Below are positions 22,503 through 34,141 of a stretch of DNA of 64,000 nt, piece after piece (position 1 is the first letter of the stretch; every line of letters starts with the position of its first letter). Location: NCBI RefSeq assembly GCF_029227915.1, contig NC_079881.1:682001-746000 (forward strand), in the 5' to 3' direction. The notes beneath the pieces are model-generated. The model had not been told where the DNA came from and searched no databases. It saw nothing but the letters and a program-made list of their open reading frames with translations. The position numbers and the translations under genes are program-made. The DNA is from Hydractinia symbiolongicarpus. Its lineage: Eukaryota > Cnidaria > Hydrozoa > Anthoathecata > Hydractiniidae.

Positions 22503-25500
22503 AGCGTCTCATCAAAAATGACAACATTTCTGAAAACTACAAGTCTCATGCGTTTTAGTGAAGAAAAAATAATTTAAAAAATCGTTCGGGAAATGAGTTT
22601 ACTCCCTGGGTACTTTCTTTGTATACTTTTGACTATATAGGCCGAGTCCGGGATTTACGGGAAGTCGCGGGTTTTCGTTTGCCGGCGATTAAACTTGTTT
22701 TATTCAGCGTCTCATCAAAAATGAAAACATTTTTGAAAACTACAAGTCTCATGCGTTTTAGTGGTGAAAAGATAATTTAAAAAATCGTTTTGGAAATGAG
22801 TTTACTCACAGGGTACTTTCTTTGTATACATTCGACTATACGGCCAAACCTGGGATTTACGGGAAATCGCGGGTTTTCGTTTGCCAGCGATTAAACCACT
22901 TTCATTAAGCGTCTCATCAAAAATGAAAACATTTCTGAAAACTACAAGTCTCATGCGTTTTAGTGGTGAAAAAATAATTTAAAAGATCGTTCGGGAAATG
23001 AGTTTACTCCCTGGCTACCTTCTTTGTATACTTTTGACTATATGGGCCGAGTCCGGCATTTACGGGAAATCGCGGGTTTTCGTTTGCCGGCGATTAAACT
23101 TCTTTTATTCAGCGTCTCATCAAAAATAAAAACATTTTTAAAAACTACAAGTCTCATGGGCTTTAGTGCTGAAAAAATAATTTAAAAAATCGTTCGGGAA
23201 ATGAGTATACTCCCTGGGTACTTCCTTTGTATACTTTTGGCTATACGGGCCGAGTCCGGGGTTTACGGAAAATGGCGGGTTTTCGTTTGCCGGCGATTAA
23301 ACTTCTTTTATTCAGCGTCTCATCAAAAATGAAAACATTTTTAAAAACTACAAGTCTCATGGGCTTTAGTGGTTAAATAATAATTTAAAAAATCGTTCGG
23401 AAATGAGTTTACTTCCTGGGTACTTTCTTTGTATACATTCGACTATACGGGCCAAGCCTGGGATGTACGGGAAATCGCGGGTTTCGTTTGCCGGCGATTA
23501 AACCACTTTCATTAATCGTGTCATCAAAAATGAAAACATTTCTGAAAACTACAAGTCTCATGCGTTTTAGTGTTGAAAAAATAATTTAAAAAATCGTTCG
23601 GGAAATGTGTTTACTCCCTGGGTACTTTCTTTGTATACTTTTGACTATATGGGCCGAGTCGGAGATTTACAGGAAGTCGCGGGTTTTCGTTTGCCGGCGA
23701 TTAGACTTCTTTTATTCAGCGTCTCATCAAAATTGAAAACATTTTTAAAAACTACAAGTCTCATGGGCTTTAGTGGTTAAATAATAATTTAAAAAATCGT
23801 TCGGGAAATGAGTTTACTCCCTGGGTACTTTCTTTGTATACATTCGACTATGCAGGCCAAGGCCGGGATGTACGGGAAATCGCGGGTTTCGTTTGCCGGC
23901 GATTAAACCACTTTCATTAAGCGTCTCATCAAAAATGAAAACATTTCTGAAAACTACAAGTCTCATGCGTTTTAGTGAAGAAAAAATAATTTAAAAAATC
24001 GTTCGGGAAATGAGTTTACTCCCTGGGTACTTTCTTTGTATACTTTTGACTATATAGGCCGAGTCCGGGATTTACGGGAAGTCGCGGGTTTTCGTTTGCC
24101 GGCGATTAAACTTGTTTTATTCAGCGTCTCATCAAAAATGAAAACATTTTTGAAAACTACAAGTCTCATGCGTTTTAGTGGTGAAAAGATAATTTAAAAA
24201 ATCGTTTTGGAAATGAGTTTACTCACAGGGTACTTTCTTTGTATACATTCGACTATACGGCCAAACCTGGGATTTACGGGAAATCGCGGGTTTTCGTTTG
24301 CCAGCGATTAAACCACTTTCATTAAGCGTCTCATCAAAAATGAAAACATTTCTGAAAACTACAAGTCTCATGCGTTTTAGTGGTGAAAAAATAATTTAAA
24401 AGATCGTTCGGGAAATGAGTTTACTCCTTGGCTACCTTCTTTGTATACTTTTGACTATACGGGCCGAGTCCGGCATTTACGGGAAATCGCGGGTTTTCGT
24501 TTGCCGGCGATTAAACTTCTTTTATTCAGCGTCTCATCAAAATTGAAAACATTTTTAAAAACTACAAGTCTCATGGGCTTTAGTGGTTAAATAATAATTT
24601 AAAAAATCGTTCGGGAAATGAGTTTACTCCCTGGGTACTTTCTTTGTATAATTCGACTATGCAGGCCAAGGCCGGGATGTACGGAAAATCGCGGGTTTCG
24701 TTTGCCGGCGATTAAACCACTTTCATTAAGCGTCTCATCAAAAATGAAAACATTTCTGAAAACTACAAGTCTCATGCGTTTTAGTGAAGAAAAAATAATT
24801 TAAAAAATCGTTCGGGAAATGAGTTTACTCCCTGGGTACTTTCTTTGTATACTTTTGACTATATAGGCCGAGTCCGGGATTTACGGGAAGTCGCGGGTTT
24901 TCGTTTGCCGGCGATTAAACTTGTTTTATTCAGCGTCTCATCAAAAATGAAAACATTTTTGAAAACTACAAGTCTCATGCGTTTTAGTGGTGAAAAGATA
25001 ATTTAAAAAATCGTTTTGGAAATGAGTTTACTCACAGGGTACTTTCTTTGTATACATTCGACTATACGGCCAAACCTGGGATTTACGGGAAATCGCGGGT
25101 TTTCGTTTGCCAGCGATTAAACCACTTTCATTAAGCGTCTCATCAAAAATGAAAACATTTCTGAAAACTACAAGTCTCATGCGTTTTAGTGGTGAAAAAA
25201 TAATTTAAAAGATCGTTCGGGAAATGAGTTTACTCCTTGGCTACCTTCTTTGTATACTTTTGACTATACGGGCCGAGTCCGGCATTTACGGGAAATCGCG
25301 GGTTTTCGTTTGCCGGCGATTAAACTTCTTTTATTCAGCGTCTCATCAAAAATAAAAACATTTTTAAAAACTACAAGTCTCATGGGCTTTAGTGGTGAAA
25401 TAATAATTTAAAAAATCGTTCGGGAAATGAGTTTACTCCCAGGGTACTTTCTTTGCATACTTTTGACTATACGGGCCGAGTCCGGGGTTTACGGAAAATG

Positions 25501-27159
25501 GCGGGTTTTCGTTTGCCGGCAATTAAACTCCTTTTATTCAGCGTCTCATCAAAAATGAAAACATTTTTGAAAACTACAAGTGTCGTGCGTTTTAGTGGTG
25601 AAAAAATAATTTAAAAAATCGTTCGGGAAATGAGTTTACTCCCTGGGTACTTTCTTTGTATACTTTTGACTATACGGGCCGAGTCGGAGATTTACGGGAA
25701 GTCGCGGGTTTTCGTTTGCCGGCGATTAAACTTCTTTTATTCAGCGTCTCATCAAAAATGAAAACATTTTTAAAAACTACAAGTCTCATGGGCTTTAGTG
25801 GTTAAATAATAATTTAAAAAATCGTTCGGAAATGAGTTTACTTCCTGGGTACTTTCTTTGTATACATTCGACTATACGGGCCAAGCCCGGGATGTACGGG
25901 AAATCGCGGGTTTCGTTTGCCGGCGATTAAACCACTTCCATTAATCGTGTCATCAAAAATGAAAACATTTCTGAAAACTACAAGTCTCATGCGTTTTAGT
26001 GTTGAAAAAATAATTTAAAAAATCGTTCGGGAAATGTGTTTACTCCCTGGGTACTTTCTTTGTATACTTTTGACTATATGGGCCGAGTCGGAGATTTACA
26101 GGAAGTCGCGGGTTTTCGTTTGCCGGCGATTAAACTTCTTTTATTCAGCGTCTCATCAAAATTGAAAACATTTTTAAAAACTACAAGTCTCATGGGCTTT
26201 AGTGGTTAAATAATAATTTAAAAAATCGTTCGGGAAATGAGTTTACTCCCTGGGTACTTTCTTTGTATACATTCGACTATGCAGGCCAAGGCCGGGATGT
26301 ACGGGAAATCGCGGGTTTCGTTTGCCGGCGATTAAACCACTTTCATTAAGCGTCTCACCAAAAATGACAACATTTCTGAAAACTACAAGTCTCATGCGTT
26401 TTAGTGAAGAAAAAATAATTTAAAAAATCGTTCGGGAAATGAGTTTACTCCCTGGGTACTTTCTTTGTATACTTTTGACTATATAGGCCGAGTCCGGGAT
26501 TTACGGGAAGTCGCGGGTTTTCGTTTGCCGGCGATTAAACTTGTTTTATTCAGCGTCTCATCAAAAATGAAAACATTTTTAAAAACTACAAGTCTCATGC
26601 GTTTTAGTGGTGAAAAGATAATTTAAAAAATCGTTTTGGAAATGAGTTTACTCACAGGGTACTTTCTTTGTATACATTCGACTATACGGCCAAACCTGGG
26701 ATTTACGGGAAATCGCGGGTTTTCGTTTGCCAGCGATTAAACCACTTTCATTAAGCGTCTCATCAAAAATGAAAACATTTCTGAAAACTACAAGTCTCAT
26801 GCGTTTTAGTGGTGAAAAAATAATTTAAAAGATCGTTCGGGAAATGAGTTTACTCCCTGGCTACCTTCTTTGTATACTTTTGACTATATGGGCCGAGTCC
26901 GGCATTTACGGGAAATCGCGGGTTTTCGTTTGCCGGCGATTAAACTTCTTTTATTCAGCGTCTCATCAAAAATAAAAACATTTTTAAAAACTACAAGTCT
27001 CATGGGCTTTAGTGGTGAAATAATAATTTAAAAAATCGTTCGGGAAATGAGTTTACTCCCAGGGTACTTTCTTTGCATACTTTTGACTATACGGCCGAGT
27101 CGGGGATTTTCCGGGAAGTTGCGGGTTTTCGTTTGCCGGCGATTAAACTTCTTTTATTC
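22503..27159 (+). repeat. Long higher-order repeat, copy 3 (23 monomers, 4657 bp)
   Basis: This copy follows copies 1 and 2 but has two additional monomers (about 25826-26229). The first contains TTCGGAAATG and TACTTCCTGGG; the second contains GTGTTTACTCCC and CTATATGGGCCGAGTCGG. Copy 3 also lacks the private changes GAAATATTAATTT and GACTCTACGGG of copies 1 and 2. Identity to copy 1 ends near 27160, where CAGCGTGTCATC replaces CAGCGTCTCATC. This is the version kept in the right arm. Confidence 0.9.
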
Positions 27160-28130
27160 AGCGTGTCATCAAAAGTGAAAACATTTTTAAAAACGGCAAG
27201 TCTCATAGGCTTTAGTGGTTAAATAATAATTTAAAAAATCGTTCGGGAAATGAGTTTACTCCCTGGGTACTTTCTTTGTATACTTTTGACTATACGGGCC
27301 GAGTCCAGGATTTACGGGAAATCGCAGGTTTTCGTTTGCGGGGGTTAAACTACTTTTATTCAGCGTCTCATCAAAAATGAAAACATTTTTGTAAACTACA
27401 AGTCTCATGCGTTTTAGTGGTGAAAAAATATTTTAAAAAATCGCTCGGGAGAAGAGTTTACTCCCTGGGTACTTTCTTTGTATACTTTTGACTATACGGG
27501 CCGAGTCCGGGGTTTACGGGAAATGGCGGGTTTTCGTTTGCCGGCGATTAAACTTCTTTTATTCAGCGTCTCATCAAAAATGAAAACATTTTTGAAAACT
27601 ACAAGTCTCATGCGTTTTAGTGGTGAAAAGATAATTTAAAAAATGGTTTTGGAAATGAGTTTACTCACAGGGTACTTTCTTTGTATACATTCGACTATAC
27701 AAGCCAAGCCCGGGATTAACGGGTAATCGCGGGTTTTCGTTTGCCGGCGATTAAACCACTTTCCTTAAGCGTCTCATCAAAAATGAAAACATTTCTGAAA
27801 ACTACAAGTGTCATGCGTTTTAGTGGTGAAAAAATAGTTTAAAAAATCGTTCGGGAAAAATCGTTTTGGAAATGGGTTTACTCACCGGTTACTTTCTTTG
27901 TATACATTCGACTATACAAGCCAAGCCCGGGATTTACGGGAAATCGCGGGTTTTCGTTTGCCGGCGATTAAACCACTTTCATTAAGCGTCTCATCAAAAA
28001 TGAAAACGTTTCTAAAAAGTACAAGTGTCATGCGTTTTAGTGGTGAAAAAATAATTTAAAAAATCGTTCGGGAAATGAGTTTACTCCCTGGTTACCTTCT
28101 TTGTATACTTTTGACTATACGGGCCGAGTC
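27160..28130 (+). repeat. Irregular satellite zone between two higher-order repeats
   Basis: This zone holds A monomers with private changes (GTTTGCGGGGGTTAAACTAC near 27333, CATTTTTGTAAAC), two B monomers with CTATACAAGCCAAGCCCGGG, and one over-length unit. The marker GGGAGAAGAG at 27451 links it to the blocks near 3551, 6189 and 10240. No consistent higher-order period is visible. Confidence 0.8.
27838..28054 (+). repeat. Out-of-register monomer of 217 bp
   Basis: The unit begins TTTAAAAAATCGTTCGGG and then restarts with AAAAATCGTTTTGG, so the start of an A-like unit is followed by the start of a B-like unit. This gives 14 extra bases. It is the only clear break of the 201-207 bp register seen in the left arm. 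The mirror unit is 44108-44324 and has the same insertion. Confidence 0.9.
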
Positions 28131-30566
28131 CGGGATTTACGGGAAATCGCGGGTTTTCGTTTGCCGGCGATTAAACTTCTTTTATTCAGCGTCTCATCAA
28201 AAATGAAAACATTTTTAAAAACTACAAGTCTCGTGGGCTTTAGTGGTGAAATAATAATTAAAAAAATCGTTCGGGAAATGAGTTTACTCCCTGGGTACTT
28301 TCTTTGTATACTTTTGACTATACGGGCCGAGTCCGGGGTTTACAGGAAATGGCGGGTTTTCGTTCGCCGGCGATTAAACTTCTTTTATTCAGCGTCTCAT
28401 CAGAAATGAAAACATTTTTGAAAACTACAAGTCTCATGCGTTTTAGTGGTGAAAAGATAATTTAAAAAATCGTTTTGGAAATGAGTTTACTCCCTGGGTA
28501 CTTTCTTTGTATACTTTTGACTATACGGACCGAGTCGGGGATTTACGGGAAGTCGCGGGTTTTCGTTTGCCGGCGATTAAACTTCTTTTATTCAGCGTCT
28601 CATCAAAAATGAAAACATTTTTAAAAACTACAAGTCTCGTGGGCTTTAGTGGTGAAATAATAATTTAAAAAATCGTTCGGGAAATGAGTTTACTCCCTGG
28701 GTACTTTCTTTGTATACTTTTGACTATACGGGCCGAGTCCGGGGTTTACGGGAAATGGCGGGTTTTCGTTTGCCGGCGATTAAACTTCTTTTATTCAGCG
28801 TCTCATCAGAAATGAAAACATTTTTGAAAACTACAAGTCTCATGCGTTTTAGTGGTGAAAAGATAATTTAAAAAATCGTTTTGGAAATGAGTTTACTGCC
28901 TGGGTACTTTCTTTGTATACTTTTGACTATACGGGCCGAATCCGGGGTTTACGGAAAATGGCGGGTTTTCGTTTGCCGGCAATTAAACTCCTTTTATTCA
29001 GCGTCTCATCAAAAATGAAAACATTTTTGAAAACTACAAGTGTCATGCGTTTTAGTGGTGAAAAAATAATTTAAAAAATCGTTCGGGAAATGAGTTTACT
29101 CCCTGGTTACCTTCTTTGTATAGTATTGACTATACGGGCCGAGTCCGGGATTTACGGGAAATCGCGGGTTTTCGTTTGCCGGCGATTAAACTTCTTTTAT
29201 TCAGCGTCTCATCAAAAATGAAAACATTTTTAAAAACTACAAGTCTCGTGGGCTTTAGTGGTGAAATAATAATTTAAAAAATCGTTCGGGAAATGAGTTT
29301 ACTCCCTGGGTACTTTCTTTGTATACTTTTGACTATACGGGCCGAGTCCGGGGTTTACGGGAAATCGCGGGTTTTCGTTTGCCGGCGATTAAACTTCTTT
29401 TATTCAGCGTCTAATCAAAAATGAAAACATTTTTAAAAACTACAAGTCTCGTGGGCTTTAATGGTGAAATAATAATTAAAAAAATCGTTCGGGAAATGAG
29501 TTTACTCCCTGGGTACTTTCTTTGTATACTTTTGACTATACGGGCCGAGTCCGGGGTTTACAGGAAATGGCGGGTTTTCGTTCGCCGGCGATTAAACTTC
29601 TTTTATTCAGCGTCTCATCAGAAATGAAAACATTTTTGAAAACTACAAGTCTCATGCGTTTTAGTGGTGAAAAGATAATTTAAAAAATCGTTTTGGAAAT
29701 GAGTTTACTCCCTGGGTACTTTCTTTGTATACTTTTGACTATACGGACCGAGTCGGGGATTTACGGGAAGTCGCGGGTTTTCGTTTGCCGGCGATTAAAC
29801 TTCTTTTATTCAGCGTCTCATCAAAAATGAAAACATTTTTAAAAACTACAAGTCTCGTGGGCTTTAGTGGTGAAATAATAATTTAAAAAATCGTTCGGGA
29901 AATGAGTTTACTCCCTGGGTACTTTCTTTGTATACTTTTGACTATACGGGCCGAGTCCGGGGTTTACGGGAAATGGCGGGTTTTCGTTTGCCGGCGATTA
30001 AACTTCTTTTATTCAGCGTCTCATCAGAAATGAAAACATTTTTGAAAACTACAAGTCTCATGCGTTTTAGTGGTGAAAAGATAATTTAAAAAATCGTTTT
30101 GGAAATGAGTTTACTGCCTGGGTACTTTCTTTGTATACTTTTGACTATACGGACCGAGTCGGGGATTTACGGGAAGTCGCGGGTTTTCGTTTGCCGGCAA
30201 TTAAACTCCTTTTATTCAGCGTCTCATCAAAAATGAAAACATTTTTGAAAACTACAAGTGTCATGCGTTTTAGTGGTGAAAAAATAATTTAAAAAATTGT
30301 TCGGGAAATGAGTTTACTCCCTGGTTACCTTCTTTGTATAGTATTGACTATACGGGCCGAGTCCGGGATTTACGGGAAATCGCGGGTTTTCGTTTGCCGG
30401 CGATTAAACTTCTTTTATTCAGCGTCTCATTAAAAATGAAAACATTTTTAAAAACTACAAGTCTCGTGGGCTTTAGTGGTGAAATAATAATTTAAAAAAT
30501 CGTTCGGGAAATGAGTTTACTCCCTGGGTACTTTCTTTGTATACTTTTGACTATACGGGCCGAGTC
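28131..30566 (+). repeat. 6-monomer higher-order repeat, two copies of 1218 bp
   Basis: Markers recur at an offset of 1218: ATAATAATTAAAAAAATCG (28251 and 29469), TTTTCGTTCGCCGG, ACTGCCTGGGTAC and TTGTATAGTATTGAC (29121 and 30339). All units are A type. Limits are approximate because flanking units are similar. The second copy carries a fused monomer near 30178-30195 that is not present in the other arm. Confidence 0.85.
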
Positions 30567-31549
30567 CGGGGTTTACGGGAAATGGCGGGTTTTCGTTTGC
30601 CGGCGATTAAACTTCTTTTATTCAGCGTCTCATCAGAAATGAAAACATTTTTAAAAACTACAAGTCTCATGTGCTTTAGTGCTGAAAAAATAATTTAAAA
30701 AATCGTTCGGGAAATGAGTTTACTCCCTGGGTACTTCCTTTGTATACTTTTGGCTATACGGGCCGAGTCCGGGGTTTACGGAAAATGGCGGGTTTTCGTT
30801 TGCCGGCAATTAAACTCCTTTTATTCAGCGTCTCATCAAAAATGAAAACATTTTTGAAAACTACAAGTCTCATGCGTTTTAGTGATGAAAAAATAATTTA
30901 AAAAATCGTTCGGGAAATGAGTTTACTCCCTGGGTACTTCCTTTGTATACTTTTGACTATACGGGCCGAGTCCAGGATTTACGGGAAATCGCAGGTTTTC
31001 GTTTACCGGCGATTATACTTCTTTTATTCAGCGTCTCATCAAAAATGAAAACATTTTTGAAAACTACAAGTCTCATGCGTTTTAGTGATGAAAAAATAAT
31101 TTAAAAAATCGTTCGGGAAATGAGTTTACTCCCTGGGTACTTCCTTTGTATACTTTTGACTATACGGGCCGAGTCCAGGATTTACGGGAAATCGCAGGTT
31201 TTCGTTTACCGGCGATTATACTTCTTTTATTCAGCGTCTCATCAAAAATGAAAACATTTTTGTAAACTACAAGTCTCATGCGTTTTAGTGGTGAAAAAAT
31301 AATTTAAAAAATCGCTCGGGAAAAGAGTTTACTCCCTGGGTACTTTCTTTGTATACTTTTGACTATACGGGCCGAGTCCGGGGTTTACGGGAAATGGCGG
31401 GTTTTCGTTTGCCGGCGATTAAACTTTTTTTATTCAGCGTCGCATCAAAAATGAAAACATTTTTGAAAACTACAAGTCTCATGCGTTTTAGTGGTGAAAT
31501 AATAATTTAAAAAATTGTTCGGGAAATGAGTTTACTCCCAGGGTACTTT
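30567..31549 (+). repeat. A-type satellite with a direct monomer duplication
   Basis: The unit at 30897-31099 is repeated directly at 31100-31302. Both share the rare changes TTTACCGGCG and GATTATACTTC, 203 bp apart (31001 and 31204). Two differences at the end of the second unit (TGTAAAC, GTGGTG) show the limit of the duplication. The rest is ordinary A-type sequence. Confidence 0.85.
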
Positions 31550-33998
31550 CTTTGTATACTTTTGACTATACGGGCCGAGTCCAGGATTTACGGGAAATCG
31601 CAGGTTTTCGTTTGCCGGCGATTAAACTTCTTTTATTCAGCGTCTCATCAAAAATGAAAACATTTTTGTAAACTACAAGTCTCATGCGTTTTAGTGGTGA
31701 AAAATAATTTAAAAAATCGCTCGGGAAAAGAGTTTACTCCCTGGGTACTTCCTTTGTATACTTTTGACTATACGGGCCGAGTCGGGGATTTACGGGAAGT
31801 CGCGGGTTTTCGTTTGCCGGCGATTAAACTTCTCTTATTCAGCGTCTCATCAAAAATGAAAACATTTTTAAAAACTACAAGTCTCATGTGCTTTAGTGCT
31901 GAAAAAATAATTTAAAAAATCGTTCGGGAAATGAGTTTACTCCCTGGGTACTTCCTTTGTATACTTTTGGCTATACGGGCCGAGTCCGGGGTTTACGGAA
32001 AATGGCGGGTTTTCGTTTGCCGGCAATTAAACTCCTTTTATTCAGCGTCTCATCAAAAATGAAAACATTTTTGAAAACTACAAGTCTCATGCGTTTTAGT
32101 GGTGAAAAGATAATTTAAAAAATCGTTTTGGAAATGAGTTTACTCACAGGGTACTTTCTTTGTATACATTCGACTACACGGGCCAAGCCCGGGATTTACG
32201 GGAAATCGCGGATTTTCGTTTGCCGGCGATTAAACCACTTTCATTAAGCGTCTCATCAAAAACTAAAACATTTCTGAAAACTACAAGTCTCATGCGTTTT
32301 AGTGGTGAAAAAATAATTTAAAAAATCGCTCGGGAAAAGAGTTTACTCCCTGGGTACTTTCTTTGTATACTTTTGACTATACGGGCCGAGTCCGGGGTTT
32401 ACGGGAAATGGCGGGTTTTCGTTTGCCGGCGATTAAACTTCTTTTATTCAGCGTCTCATCAAAAATGAAAACATTTTTGTAAACTACAAGTCTCATGCGT
32501 TTTAGTGGTGAAAAGATAATTTAAAAAATCGTTTTGGAAATGAGTTTACTCACAGGGTACTTTCTTTGTATACTTTTGACTATACGGGCCGAGTCCAAGA
32601 TTTACGGGAAATCGCAGGTTTTCGTTTGCCGGCGATTAAACTTCTTTTATTCAGCGTCTCATCAAAAATGAAAACATTTTTGTAAACTACAAGTCTCATG
32701 CGTTTTAGTGGTGAAAAATAATTTAAAAAATCGCTCGGGAAAAGAGTTTACTCCCTGGGTACTTCCTTTGTATACTTTTGACTATACGGGCCGAGTCGGG
32801 GATTTACGGGAAGTCGCGGGTTTTCGTTTGCCGGCGATTAAACTTCTCTTATTCAGCGTCTCATCAAAAATGAAAACATTTTTAAAAACTACAAGTCTCA
32901 TGTGCTTTAGTGCTGAAAAAATAATTTAAAAAATCGTTCGGGAAATGAGTTTACTCCCTGGGTACTTCCTTTGTATACTTTTGGCTATACGGGCCGAGTC
33001 CGGGGTTTACGGAAAATGGCGGGTTTTCGTTTGCCGGCAATTAAACTCCTTTTATTCAGCGTCTCATCAAAAATGAAAACATTTTTGAAAACTACAAGTC
33101 TCATGCGTTTTAGTGGTGAAAAGATAATTTAAAAAATCGTTTTGGAAATGAGTTTACTCACAGGGTACTTTCTTTGTATACATTCGACTACACGGGCCAA
33201 GCCCGGGATTTACGGGAAATCGCGGGTTTTCGTTTGCCGGCGATTAAACCACTTTCATTAAGCGTCTCATCAAAAATTAAAACATTTCTGAAAACTACAA
33301 GTCTCATGCGTTTTAGTGATGAAAAAATAATTTAAAAAATCGTTCGGGAAATGAGTTTACTCCCAGGGTACTTTCTTTGTATACTTTTGACTATACGGGC
33401 CGAGTCCAGGATTTACGGGAAATCGCAGGTTTTCGTTTGCCGGCGATTAAACTTCTTTTATTCAGCGTCTCATCAAAAATGAAAACATTTTTGTAAACTA
33501 CAAGTCTCATGCGTTTTAGTGGTGAAAAGATAATTTAAAAAATCGTTTTGGAAATGAGTTTACTCACAGGGTACTTTCTTTGTATACTTTTGACTATACG
33601 GGCCGAGTCCAAGATTTACGGGAAATCGCAGGTTTTCGTTTGCCGGCGATTAAACTTCTTTTATTCAGCGTCTCATCAAAAATGAAAACATTTTTGTAAA
33701 CTACAAGTCTCATGCGTTTTAGTGGTGAAAAATAATTTAAAAAATCGCTCGGGAAAAGAGTTTACTCCCTGGGTACTTCCTTTGTATACTTTTGACTATA
33801 CGGGCCGAGTCGGGGATTTACGGGAAGTCGCGGGTTTTCGTTTGCCGGCGATTAAACTTCTCTTATTCAGCGTCTCATCAAAAATGAAAACATTTTTAAA
33901 AACTACAAGTCTCATGTGCTTTAGTGCTGAAAAAATAATTTAAAAAATCGTTAGGGAAATGAGTTTACTCCCTGGGTACTTCCTTTGTATACTTTTGA
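31550..33998 (+). repeat. 5-monomer higher-order repeat, about 2.4 copies of 1014 bp
   Basis: Units start near 31550, 32564 and 33578. The shared marker GTGGTGAAAAATAATTT, one A shorter than usual, is followed by CTCGGGAAAAGAG at 31694, 32708 and 33722. Each full unit has four A-type monomers and one B-type monomer (ATTCGACTACACGGGCC). The fourth monomer differs between the first two copies, so exchange has continued after amplification. The third copy is partial. Confidence 0.88.
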
Positions 33999-34141
33999 CT
34001 ATACGGGCCGAGTCGGGGATTTACGGGAAGTCGCGGGTTTTCGTTTGCCGGCGATTAAACTTCTCTTATTCAGCGTCTCATCAAAAATGAAAACATTTTT
34101 AAAAACTACAAGTCTCATGTGCTTTAGTGCTGAAAAAATAA
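33736..34141 (+). repeat. Direct duplication of a single A monomer
   Basis: Two successive units, starting at 33736 and 33939, share GAGTCGGGGATTTACGGG, CTTCTCTTATTCAGCG and ATGTGCTTTAGTGCTG. The second has a private GTTAGGG near 33949. The first is the last unit of the 5-monomer repeat, so this is a late single-unit amplification. Confidence 0.85.

Noticed and set aside
28101-28409. 102-codon frames in the 6-monomer repeat (28101, and the mirror strand at 42535 and 43753)
   Set aside because: They are open only because the anchor reads ATTAAAAAAATCG in place of ATTTAAAAAATCG in one unit, which removes an in-frame stop. This is again a by-product of one point change in repeat DNA.
31694-33943. 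Three identical 73-codon frames (31694, 32708, 33722) and their mirror copies (38016, 39030, 40044)
   Set aside because: They recur because of the 1014-bp repeat. They cover a single monomer plus a little flank and arise from a one-base-shorter A run; repetition here is copying of DNA and not selection on protein.
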